Positions 34,737 to 42,657 of a DNA stretch of 64,000 nt are shown in pieces. The stretch comes from Bradyrhizobium sp. SRL28 (GTDB lineage: Bacteria; Pseudomonadota; Alphaproteobacteria; Rhizobiales; Xanthobacteraceae). Below the pieces are notes generated by a model. The model ran no database searches, had not been told where the DNA came from, and worked only from the letters and a program-made list of their open reading frames with translations. Position 1 is the stretch's first letter; each line of letters opens with the position of its first letter. The translations under genes and the position numbers were made by a program. The DNA is taken from contig NZ_JAHEAG010000003.1 of NCBI RefSeq assembly GCF_018596315.1, forward strand, positions 620,001-684,000, given 5' to 3'.

Positions 34737-34931
34737 CTAATGCCGCAGTTGCGGCTTCACGATGGTCTGGCGAACTTCGGCGCCGCAGTCGGCGCATTCA
34801 TAGGTGAAGTCGATCTTCGCCATGCTCCAATGCGGCTCGACGTCGCGCACGTACATTTCGAGCCCCACACAGCTCGGACAGATGACGAAGCCCGGCTCGA
34901 TGTCGTCGTGATGATGGATGTAGGCTGGCAT
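34737..34931 (-). CDS. Small zinc-ribbon protein (64 aa)
   Basis: From the ATG at 34931 (after GGGGAGAGCCAAC): MPAYIHHHDDIEPGFVICPSC, then FTYECADCGAEVRQTIV. Two knuckles, CPSC and CADC, 34 residues apart, form a likely zinc ribbon; HHHDD near the N-terminus could add ligands. No membrane segment. Function unknown. Confidence 0.7.
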   Translation of the reverse strand: MPAYIHHHDDIEPGFVICPSCVGLEMYVRDVEPHWSMAKIDFTYECADCGAEVRQTIVKPQLRH

Positions 34932-35108
34932 GTTGGCTCTCCCCAAATACACCCAAGAAAGCATTCACCCGTAGGCCCTGACCCGAGGCGAAGCATACGC
35001 CTCAGGCGCGCAGGCGATCATGAACTCTCGCGAACACAGCGAGAACGTCCCCACTATCCCAGCATGTGTGACAGATTTGCACCGCTGTGGAACTCCAGCC
35101 ACAACGCG

Positions 35109-36296
35109 TCAATTCTCTTCGTGCGACAACGGCTTACCGAGCGCGCGTCTCAGCCAAATATCGAGCCGCGGATGGTTGCGCACTGCGCGCACCATATGGT
35201 CGTGCAGGCCGTAGCGGCATCCGCGCCAGCTCAAGGCGGCGCTGATGTCGATCAGTGGCAACCGCGCCACGCCGAAGCGGCGTTTGTAGGCGTAATTGCC
35301 CACAGAGAAATCGAACTCGCGCACGCCGTCTTTGTGCAGGGCGGCCATAGTGCGCTCGATGACCAGCCGGCCCGGCGAACAGTTCGACCATTTCTCGCCG
35401 GCATTGCTGATGCGGATCATCACAAAGCGCGAGCCGGTCCTGATGCCGAGCAGCGTCGCCACGATCTCGTCGCCGACCGTGAGCGCCGAGACCAGCGCAT
35501 AGCCATTGCCGACGCCATCGCGCACCAGGTTGCGGTAGAACGCTGCGCAGGCATCATCATTGAGGATGTAGTTCCGCCCGAGGCTCTGCATCCGCGCGCC
35601 TTGCTGAACCTCGGTGGTCGCGAGAATCCGCAACGCTTCACTGGTATCGGTGACGATCGCAAAGGATGCGGCGGGATCGCGCGTGAAGACGCGCCAGCTC
35701 CGTTGCAGCTCCGTGCGCACGACTTTTTGCAGCGTGTAGCGCCAGGCGTCGTAATCCTCGCCGGTGGTGACGAGATTGCCGTTGAGCAAGCACGGACCGC
35801 CGGTGTCGAGCAGGGCGAGCGGGTTGGGCTTGCCGTCGAGATCGATGGGCACCTTGCGAAGGCGGATGAGATCGGCCGCCTCAGGCATGCGGCGCAGCGC
35901 CGACAGCAGGCTGCGCCACAGCGCGCGCATCGCTTTGGCATCACGCGGCGCGGCGCTGCCCAGGATCGGCGCGTTGTAGTCGGTCAGATTGAGATCGGCG
36001 AATTCGACGGTTGCGATCTTGTCTTGGCGGCGCCGGATCAGCGGCAGCAGCATCGCCGGCTCACGGGTTGATGCATCTGTTACGATCGCGATCAAAGGCG
36101 CCACGCCCTCGGCACCGGCGAAGGCGGCGTACCACGCGTCATACCATTGCGGATGCTGGAACGGCGTCGACGGGCTGATGTCATGCCAGTGCGCGACGGC
36201 CTGTTGCCAGTCGCAAAGTAACTCGACGCGGAATCCGGCCGCGCGGCCTGTTGACCGCGCCGCCAATTGCCCCGCACTGGTTGTCAGCACCGTCAT
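35109..36296 (-). CDS. BioF2/CelD-like GNAT acyltransferase
   Basis: 395 residues. STPFQHPQWYDAWYAAFAG near the N-terminus and a C-terminal Acetyltransf_6 domain with AGEKWSNCSPGRLVIERTM followed by GVREFDFSVGNYAYKRRFG (about 340), the CelD/BioF2 signature in which CoA-dependent transfer to sugars or polysaccharide is suspected. Two N-acyltransferase-like halves are apparent. It starts 12 bases after the stop of the cupin gene on the same strand, so the two are an operon. By place in the polysaccharide locus I infer O- or N-acylation of a glycan; unproven. Confidence 0.85.
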   Translation of the reverse strand: MTVLTTSAGQLAARSTGRAAGFRVELLCDWQQAVAHWHDISPSTPFQHPQWYDAWYAAFAGAEGVAPLIAIVTDASTREPAMLLPLIRRRQDKIATVEFADLNLTDYNAPILGSAAPRDAKAMRALWRSLLSALRRMPEAADLIRLRKVPIDLDGKPNPLALLDTGGPCLLNGNLVTTGEDYDAWRYTLQKVVRTELQRSWRVFTRDPAASFAIVTDTSEALRILATTEVQQGARMQSLGRNYILNDDACAAFYRNLVRDGVGNGYALVSALTVGDEIVATLLGIRTGSRFVMIRISNAGEKWSNCSPGRLVIERTMAALHKDGVREFDFSVGNYAYKRRFGVARLPLIDISAALSWRGCRYGLHDHMVRAVRNHPRLDIWLRRALGKPLSHEEN

Positions 36297-36308
36297 CGGC
36301 GTTGCGAT

Positions 36309-37241
36309 TTATGCCGCCTTCGGCAGATCGACGATCCTGCCGGGCTCAGTGGCGTCGAGACGGAAATCGATCGCGCGGCGGGCGTTGCGCTCGCGCTTGA
36401 CCCACTTGCTGTCGCGCACGAGTTTCTGCAGCACCTTCTTGGCGAAGAAGGACGGCCCGCGCAGATTGCTGGTCTTCGGCGTGTAGCCGAAGCGATAACG
36501 CAGCAGGCCGTTGGCGAGGTGAACGATCTGGGCGCGGCGGATATCGTCGTTGCCGTAAGATACCGTCATGGAAATGTTGACAGTGCCGAGATTCTCGACG
36601 CGATGCGGCGCATTCAGTGGCCAGTTCAGCATCTGGCCGGGTTCGAGGTCGAACACCTGCGCATGCCCGTCGTACCAGGGCGCGTAGGGCAGATCGACCT
36701 CGACGTCGAACAGCGCGATGTCCTCGAGGTGTTGCGGCTTGATGAACGGCGCGGTGTTTGGGTAGACGTAGACCCGCTTGCGGCCGGCGATCTGAATCAG
36801 GCCCTGCCCCGGCAAATCGGCGTGATAATAGACCTGCGCGTCCGGCGAGGAGACCAGAATGCCGGCCTGGTGGTTCGGCACCACGAAATCAGGAACCTTG
36901 GCCGCAATCTCCCCGAACATCCTGTCGATCAGCTTGCGGTAACGGCTATCGACCGAACCGACATTGCGCATGTTGAGCCAGAGGCCGCCGCGGGAAATCG
37001 CTTCGATGACTTGCCGGCCGGAGAGGTTACCGATATCGCCCTCGCGCCACACGCGGCTGGATCCCTTGGCGCCGGTCTTGACCAGGCTGTAGTGCTCGCG
37101 CGGATAGCTTTCGATCAGCTGCGCGAGATCGTCCATCGAGAACGCTGGCGATTTGTGGATCTCGTGTTCGAGCCGGATCGGCTGATGGCTCCAAAGCTCG
37201 GAATGCGTCTCATCCCATCTGCTGAAGATTTTGCCCGTCAT
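36309..37241 (-). CDS. JmjC-like cupin protein, probable Fe(II)/2-oxoglutarate oxygenase fold
   Basis: 310 residues from the ATG at 37241, which follows CAGGAGCGCGGCG. The jelly-roll core has YYHADLPGQGLIQIAGRKRV (about 140), a His-x-Asp metal pair, YVYPNTAPFIKP, and WPLNAPHRVENLGTVNISMT with the distal His. These are the cupin_8/JmjC ligands; an Arg or Lys for 2-oxoglutarate may be in GRKRV. The basic C-terminal tail KWVKRERNARRAIDFRL is unusual. It forms an operon with the GNAT gene and is divergent from a glycosyltransferase. It could hydroxylate a lipid or sugar intermediate, but the substrate is unknown. Confidence 0.75.
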   Translation of the reverse strand: MTGKIFSRWDETHSELWSHQPIRLEHEIHKSPAFSMDDLAQLIESYPREHYSLVKTGAKGSSRVWREGDIGNLSGRQVIEAISRGGLWLNMRNVGSVDSRYRKLIDRMFGEIAAKVPDFVVPNHQAGILVSSPDAQVYYHADLPGQGLIQIAGRKRVYVYPNTAPFIKPQHLEDIALFDVEVDLPYAPWYDGHAQVFDLEPGQMLNWPLNAPHRVENLGTVNISMTVSYGNDDIRRAQIVHLANGLLRYRFGYTPKTSNLRGPSFFAKKVLQKLVRDSKWVKRERNARRAIDFRLDATEPGRIVDLPKAA

Positions 37242-37427
37242 CGCCGCGCTCCTGCTTCCGTTGCCTGGCCGCCGCCTATTCCGGCTGTCCCGAAATCGCG
37301 GCCTGCCGCCATTGCAATACCCGCCCGATGTCCCGTTATGAGACGGCCGGACGATCTTCATGGTCGGATTGGCAAGAACGGTGCCGGGCGGACGCCGCCG
37401 CTTACCGGAAGCTAATGTCTGGGATGT

Positions 37428-38561
37428 ATGGCTAACGCCAACCGTTCCTGGAAACCCCGCCGCCGCACGATGACTGGAGAAACCCGATATCGGGCGCTGT
37501 TTCTCGGCGCTGGACCGCAGATGCATTGCGGCGTCGGCCAGTTCACCCGGCTGTTGCAGGAGACGATCGAAAAGCTCGAGCCTGGAACCAGCGCAACGTT
37601 AACGCTGACGCAGACTGAGGGTTCGCTCGCCGAGATCTGGCGCGCGGTCGGCACAGCGCAAAGCGTGGTCTGCAACTTCCCGATCGTGGCCTGGAAGCGC
37701 GTAATGTTCGCGCCGCTCGCGGCGATGGCGATCGCCCGGCTGCGCCGGCGCAAGGTCGTCCTGATCCAGCACGAATGGAACGGGCTGCATTGGTTGCGCC
37801 GCATCACCTATATGCCGGCGCTGCTGCTGGCCGACACCATCATCATGTTCTCGCCGCTGGTGCGGCGCGAGCTGGCGAACGATCCCCTGCTCGGCTGGAC
37901 CGCCAAAAAGAGCGTGCTGGCGCCGCTGCCACCGAATATCGAGGCCCCGGCGGCAATTGACGATTCGAAATTGCGGCATCGTCTCATCACCGCGAAAGGT
38001 GACGGGCGATTGCTGATCGGTCATTTCGGATCGATCTATCCGGGCAAGCAGCCCAACGCGCTGCTCGAGATCGGCGCGATTCTGAAGCAACGCGGGCTCA
38101 AGCCGCTGATCGTCTATATCGGCTCCTTCATTCGCGGCGTCGACAGGGTCGAGGAGGAATTTCATGCCCGCGCCAGAGAACTCGACCTCGCCGGGGACGT
38201 GATCGTTTCCGGTTTCGTCGCTTCCGATCACGAAGTCTTCGGCTTGTTCAGCGAGATCGACGTATTCTGCTATCCGCTCGACGAAGGGCTCACCGCGCGG
38301 CGCTCCAGCATTCTCACCTGCGTGCAATCCGGCCGTCCGCTGATCGTCGCGGGTCCCGTGCTGCCGGAGGAATTCGACCATCATCCGCGCTTCAAGGAAC
38401 TGATCGACCGCGGTGCCATCGTGCTGGTCGCGCGCGGTTCGGACAACGATGCCTTTGCCGACCGGATCGCCGCGGTGGTCAAGCGGCCGTTGGTGCCTTT
38501 GCCGTTTGATTTCGACGACTGGTGGAAGGACGTCGCCGAAGTGGTGCGGGCGCAGCTCTGA
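37428..38561 (+). CDS. Glycosyltransferase (GT4-like, GT-B fold)
   Basis: 377 residues from ATG 37428; ATG 37470 (MTGETRYRALFLGAGPQMHC) is a good alternative with GGAAA upstream. The N-terminal glycine loop HCGVGQFTRLLQETIEK and C-terminal DVFCYPLDEGLTARRSSILT (about 285) with E-x7-E-like spacing fit GT4 enzymes using nucleotide sugars. LLIGHFGSIYPGKQPNALLE is the sugar-nucleotide domain entry. Cytoplasmic; ends 3 bases from the convergent polymerase gene. It would add one sugar to the repeat unit. Confidence 0.85.
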   Translation: MANANRSWKPRRRTMTGETRYRALFLGAGPQMHCGVGQFTRLLQETIEKLEPGTSATLTLTQTEGSLAEIWRAVGTAQSVVCNFPIVAWKRVMFAPLAAMAIARLRRRKVVLIQHEWNGLHWLRRITYMPALLLADTIIMFSPLVRRELANDPLLGWTAKKSVLAPLPPNIEAPAAIDDSKLRHRLITAKGDGRLLIGHFGSIYPGKQPNALLEIGAILKQRGLKPLIVYIGSFIRGVDRVEEEFHARARELDLAGDVIVSGFVASDHEVFGLFSEIDVFCYPLDEGLTARRSSILTCVQSGRPLIVAGPVLPEEFDHHPRFKELIDRGAIVLVARGSDNDAFADRIAAVVKRPLVPLPFDFDDWWKDVAEVVRAQL

Positions 38562-38564
38562 GCC

Positions 38565-39878
38565 TCAGGCTTGCGCGCGGAACCGCGCGAGATAGTGCAG
38601 GCCGAATATCGCCAGCAGGAACGTGAACCACAGGGGATCGGAACGGTCGAGGAAGAAGCTTTCCATCGCCGACAGATAGAGTCCGAACAGCCAGATCCGC
38701 AGCAGCATCATGGCGAGCGGGCCGCTGTTGCCGCCCTCGTCCGCCCGCTGGAAATTCTTCAAGGGCACGATCACGAGCACCAGGATGAGCAGGAGAAGCC
38801 CGGGAACGCCCATGCCCAGCGCGGTGTCGAGATAACCATTGTGGCTGTGTGCGGCGAAGCCGGCCCACTCCTTGCCTTCCGGCAGGTTCTGAATCGCGCT
38901 GCTGCCCCAGAACGACGCAAAGCCATAGCCGGTGAGCAATCGCGCCTGGAGCGACTGCAGCGCAAACGCCCAGATGTCGGTGCGGCCGGTGAATGTCGAA
39001 TCGAACGGCAGCAGTTTGGAAATTCCGGCGAGCCCCTCAAACATCACCGTGCCGACGCTCAGCAAATTCAGCAATAGCAGCGGCGTGAGCAGTATGATCG
39101 CGCGAAGCCAGAACGAGCGGATGACTGACGTTACCGACGTCAGCAACAACACCGCAAAGCACAGGGTCAGCGAACTCTTTCCGGCCGAATACAGCAGGAA
39201 CAGCGAGGCCAGCGCGATGATCGCGGCTCCCGATAGCCATAGGCCGGAGCGGATGACATAGACGCCGAGAAACAGCACCATCACCATGATGGCCGCGGCC
39301 TGGTTCTTGTGGCCGAACGCGCCGCGCCAGTTGCCGGCAAGGCCGGGCTCCTGCGGATCGCTCGCCAGATGAATCGAAAGGTCCGGGGCCAGCAATATGC
39401 CGAGATAGCAGATCGCCAGCAATGCGAGCGCCGCGATCGTGAACCAATGCATCAATTCCTGCTGCGACCTTGGCAGCAGCATCAAGGCTGCGGTGACCGC
39501 AACAACGCAGACGGTCAAGGAAAGACGCTTGATCGACGTCCCTGGATCGAACGACAGCACGACCGTAACCAGCAGCCAGGCGCCGAACAGGACAAACGCC
39601 GACGACAACAAGGTCGCCAGTCCCCGCACGTCATTTCGCATGGCAAGCGCAACCGTCAGCACGCTCAAGGCCCCGAAAACGGCATAAGTCGCCAGCTCGT
39701 TTCCAGTGCCGACGTCGCCGATCTGCATATCGCCGAGGCTTTCAAACGGATGCAGCGATATCCAGCCCAGCAGCAGCGTGCCAACGAACGTCGCGCCGCG
39801 AACGATATCCATCACCTGCTGGCGCTCGATCCCGGCGGCCAGCTCACGGATTTCGGATGCGTCGACGATCTGGCTCAT
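38565..39878 (-). CDS. O-antigen ligase/Wzy-like polysaccharide polymerase
   Basis: 437-residue membrane protein with about 10-12 helices. The long periplasmic loop between later helices holds FDSTFTGRTDIWAFALQSLQ and AAHSHNGYLDTALGMGVPGL, the Wzy_C motif of the O-antigen ligase/polymerase superfamily (T/S-GRT-x-W and the H-S-H-N-x-Y-L). In an EPS locus with a flippase and co-polymerase it most likely polymerises repeat units. ATG overlaps the GT2 stop (ATGA), so it is translationally coupled. RNDVRGL and ARFRAQA at the ends are cytoplasmic. Ligase versus polymerase cannot be decided from sequence. Confidence 0.88.
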   Translation of the reverse strand: MSQIVDASEIRELAAGIERQQVMDIVRGATFVGTLLLGWISLHPFESLGDMQIGDVGTGNELATYAVFGALSVLTVALAMRNDVRGLATLLSSAFVLFGAWLLVTVVLSFDPGTSIKRLSLTVCVVAVTAALMLLPRSQQELMHWFTIAALALLAICYLGILLAPDLSIHLASDPQEPGLAGNWRGAFGHKNQAAAIMVMVLFLGVYVIRSGLWLSGAAIIALASLFLLYSAGKSSLTLCFAVLLLTSVTSVIRSFWLRAIILLTPLLLLNLLSVGTVMFEGLAGISKLLPFDSTFTGRTDIWAFALQSLQARLLTGYGFASFWGSSAIQNLPEGKEWAGFAAHSHNGYLDTALGMGVPGLLLLILVLVIVPLKNFQRADEGGNSGPLAMMLLRIWLFGLYLSAMESFFLDRSDPLWFTFLLAIFGLHYLARFRAQA

Positions 39879-40924
39879 GAGACGATCTTCGACGCCTTGT
39901 AGGGTTCCGGCTCGAGGCCGAACGCCGCCAGCGCGCTGCCGATCGCCACAGCGACGGGATGCATGGCAATGGTCCCTTTACGCTCGCTCAAGAGCGCGCA
40001 CACGGCATAGACAAAAGAAAGCGGCAAGGCCGCCAGCAATTTGGCAGTCAGCTTTGCCTGCAACCAGGTCGTCGGCGTCGCCTTGCGCTGGACGTGATAA
40101 TTGATCGCGCCGATCCGCAGGCCGCGCATCACCAGCCATTTCAGGCTGGTGCGGCTTTGCGGCACGGTCTCTGAGATTACGGCTTCGGCCACCCAATGAA
40201 AGCGCAAGCTGAGCCTCATGCAGCGGTAGAAGAAATCGGTGTCGCCGCCGCCCAGAAAATTGAAACGAAGGTCGAATGCCGGCATGCCCAACCGGGTGAA
40301 CACCGAGCGCCGGATCAGGCAATTGCCGCAGCCATAGATCACCGGCACGGGGCCTGAGGCGTCGTAGGCCGGTGCAAACGCGGGGTGGCGCCGCAAGCCG
40401 CGTTTTCGTGCGTCATCGAATTCGGGGAATACCGGTCCACCGACGATGTCGGCGCCGGTCGCGTCGGCAGTCCCTATCATCTGCTCCAGCCAGTCCAGCG
40501 ATGCGATTTCATCATCGTCGATCATCAACAAGCTGCCTGCCATCGGAAACACCTGCAGCGCCGTCTCGAAGGCGGCGTTGATCGCATGGCAATTGCCTTG
40601 CCGCGGCTCGATCACGCATAGTCCTGCGAATTTCCCCGACGCGAGGTACTCGGTGGCAACCGGGACGCTCTCGCTCTTCGACGCATCGTTCTCCACCATG
40701 ACGATGGCGAAGCGGCGGCTGGTGCGCTGAGCGGCAAGCGACTCCAGTGTCCGGCGCAGGTACTGAGGCCGCCGGAAACAGGGGATGCAAACGACGATTT
40801 CGATCGTAGGATCGAGTGCCGGCGAAATTGCCACCAGCGCGCGCAGAGCCGTGACCGACGGATCAGGCCCGTCCATCCGGAGATCGCTGGTCGAAATCTC
40901 TGCCATGAAACTCTGGTCGTTCAC
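39875..40924 (-). CDS. Family 2 glycosyltransferase
   Basis: 349 residues from a GTG at 40924 (ATG at 40906 is possible). GT-A fold: IEIVVCIPCFRRPQYLRRTLE (about 41), ENDASKSESVPV, metal motif SLLMIDDDEIASLDWLE (D-D-D, about 135), GGGDTDFFYRCMRLS (ED-like catalytic block about 225). The C-terminal part (about 300-345) has one or two hydrophobic helices, LLAALPLSFVYAVCALL. Cytoplasmic inverting enzyme for a repeat unit. Overlaps the polymerase gene by four bases. Start choice moderate; family call firm. Confidence 0.9.
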   Translation of the reverse strand: MNDQSFMAEISTSDLRMDGPDPSVTALRALVAISPALDPTIEIVVCIPCFRRPQYLRRTLESLAAQRTSRRFAIVMVENDASKSESVPVATEYLASGKFAGLCVIEPRQGNCHAINAAFETALQVFPMAGSLLMIDDDEIASLDWLEQMIGTADATGADIVGGPVFPEFDDARKRGLRRHPAFAPAYDASGPVPVIYGCGNCLIRRSVFTRLGMPAFDLRFNFLGGGDTDFFYRCMRLSLRFHWVAEAVISETVPQSRTSLKWLVMRGLRIGAINYHVQRKATPTTWLQAKLTAKLLAALPLSFVYAVCALLSERKGTIAMHPVAVAIGSALAAFGLEPEPYKASKIVS

Positions 40925-41000
40925 GAATATGTCTCATCGTCCCGAAACGGGATTGCCGGCGTAATCCCGGGACATTTCCGTCTCGATAAGGTCGTTCACT

Positions 41001-41014
41001 CCGGATTAATCCGG
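41001..41014. promoter_or_regulatory. Perfect palindrome CCGGATTAATCCGG upstream of the GT2 gene
   Basis: A 14-base perfect palindrome 77 bases upstream of the GT2 start and about 100 bases from the end of the GH26 gene on the same strand. TTAAT elements recur nearby (GGTTAATGG at about 41090, GGGTTAATCC at about 41103). A dimeric regulator site is possible; chance cannot be excluded. Confidence 0.3.
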
Positions 41015-41122
41015 CCTTGGCGAACGCTACGCGCGCAGTGGTGCAATATTCGGTCCGGTGGCGAGGCGTGAAGCAGCCAACTCAGACGACGGTTAATGGA
41101 CGGGGTTAATCCGCGCTGAAGA

Positions 41123-42109
41123 TCAGCGGCTGAACAGCTTTCGGAACAAGCGCTGCGAATTCGGAAACTGGCCGTTGTCGATCTGGGTGGGCCAGGCGCC
41201 ATCCACGTCGAAATAGGCGGCGTAGGCAATGCTGCCTTCGTTCTTCATGAACCAGTCGTGCATCTGCTGAATGAAGAACGGATTGTCGCCGGCATTGCCG
41301 ACGCCCCATTCGGGGTAACTCATCCGCTTGCCGTGCAGACGCGCAAAGTCGCGATGCCATTCCAGACCGAATGGCGCCTTGACGTAGAACGTGTTCCAGC
41401 GTTCCTCAGGCGTGCCCTCATGCTTGAAGTCGTAGACGTCGAGGCCGATGTAGTCGACGACGTCGTCGCCGGGATAGCTGAGGTCTGCCGGCATTTCCTG
41501 CGGCCCCCACCCCGGGCACCAGTCGAACTTGAAGCCTGTAGAGTGGCGCCTGAATATTTCCACGACGCGCCGGAATGCCTTGATGTATTCGGCTTCATGT
41601 CCCTTGGCGAACCACGCCATCTCAGCCAGATTCATCTCCCAGCCGAGCCGGATGATCGCCTGCGGATGCGTCTCCGAAATCGCCCGCGCCGCCGCTTCGA
41701 ATTCGGCATCGTGGAGCCCATCGGCAACGTCGGCGAGAGGCGTCCCCTTCATTGTCAGCGGGATCGACCACACCACGTTGCGCGCGGGGTTGAGCTTCTT
41801 CCAGACGCCAGGAACCCAGCTCAATCTGGAGAAATCTTCCCAGGTCGTCTGGCCATAGAAGTCGACGCCCAGCACCGTGGACGGCTTCTGCTTCAGCCAT
41901 TTTTCCCACGTCTGCAGCGTATGCTCGCGACCTATCGGACCCCAATTGACAAAGGCGCCTGCGAACTTCGCTTGGGTGGAAACGGCGCGCGAGGCGGCGT
42001 TGCTGTCGACATGCGCCAGCAGCAGCACGGTCACCACGAAAGCCGCCAGAAACAGCACCAAGCGCTTCGCGCTGAATGCTTTGCGCGGCCTTGGATCATT
42101 TCGAAACAT
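41123..42109 (-). CDS. Glycoside hydrolase family 26-like protein, secreted or membrane-anchored
   Basis: 328 residues. N-terminal signal or anchor KRLVLFLAAFVVTVLLLAHV (about 15-34). The TIM barrel includes QAIIRLGWEMNLAEMAW (acid/base Glu near 163), FKFDWCPGWGP, DYIGLDVYDF and MSYPEWGVGN (nucleophile Glu near 277), the GH26 pattern of mannanase/xylanase-like enzymes. GAGGACAGGCA precedes the ATG. EPS loci often hold a hydrolase that trims or clears the polymer; that role is inferred. It lacks extra carbohydrate-binding domains. Confidence 0.8.
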   Translation of the reverse strand: MFRNDPRPRKAFSAKRLVLFLAAFVVTVLLLAHVDSNAASRAVSTQAKFAGAFVNWGPIGREHTLQTWEKWLKQKPSTVLGVDFYGQTTWEDFSRLSWVPGVWKKLNPARNVVWSIPLTMKGTPLADVADGLHDAEFEAAARAISETHPQAIIRLGWEMNLAEMAWFAKGHEAEYIKAFRRVVEIFRRHSTGFKFDWCPGWGPQEMPADLSYPGDDVVDYIGLDVYDFKHEGTPEERWNTFYVKAPFGLEWHRDFARLHGKRMSYPEWGVGNAGDNPFFIQQMHDWFMKNEGSIAYAAYFDVDGAWPTQIDNGQFPNSQRLFRKLFSR

Positions 42110-42657
42110 TGCCTGTCCTCGTATGCAGCCTGCGAGCGATCTCCGTCATTCCCGTCGCAAAAGGATACAGGCCGGACAGGTCTGCTGTACCAAAACGAAG
42201 AGGAGGCTCAGAGCCAGCTTTCTTGCAGAAAGAGTTTTCGTCGAAAATCTAACCAAATGGTCATCGGAAATCCGATCGCCGACGGCGTCGACGATTGCGC
42301 TGATCGGCTTTGCAATATCGAGTCCACCGCGAGCACACAGCCGAACGGCGCTTCCGCCATGGTTACCGCGGAATTGCAGCGGCATCCGCGTGTCACAAAT
42401 GCGGACACGGTCGACAGATCGGGATGTACCGCAAACGTCCGATCCCGCGCGCGCCGGTGCCTTCCCCGCAAGAAAGCACAGAAAACCGGCAAGTTAACCA
42501 CGCCGACGCACCGCAGCACGCATTGCGTCGGTCCGGCACCGATCTTGCTCCATGGGCACTGCGGGAGGATTGCGCCTGATAACGGCGAGCCTCCCGGCAG
42601 ATTTGTCGAGATGAATTGCAACGTGTCGTTAACCCTGAACCCATTGCCGAAAGTTTA
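42110..42657. other. 548-base intergenic region without a supported gene
   Basis: The region lies between the divergent GH26 gene and the flippase start. Several open frames cross it on both strands, but none has a credible ribosome site plus coding character or a family resemblance. The flippase and GH26 promoters must lie here. AT-richer stretches occur at about 42205-42265 and 42300-42320. I see no convincing repeat or riboswitch. Confidence 0.45.

Noticed and set aside
36267..37415. 382-codon frame antisense to the cupin gene
   Set aside because: Antisense shadow; the cupin gene on the other strand has metal-binding motifs and a good ribosome site.
42208..42621. 137-codon minus-strand frame in the 548-base gap
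   Set aside because: No ribosome site, no recognisable pattern, several rare-looking stretches. Treated as non-coding.
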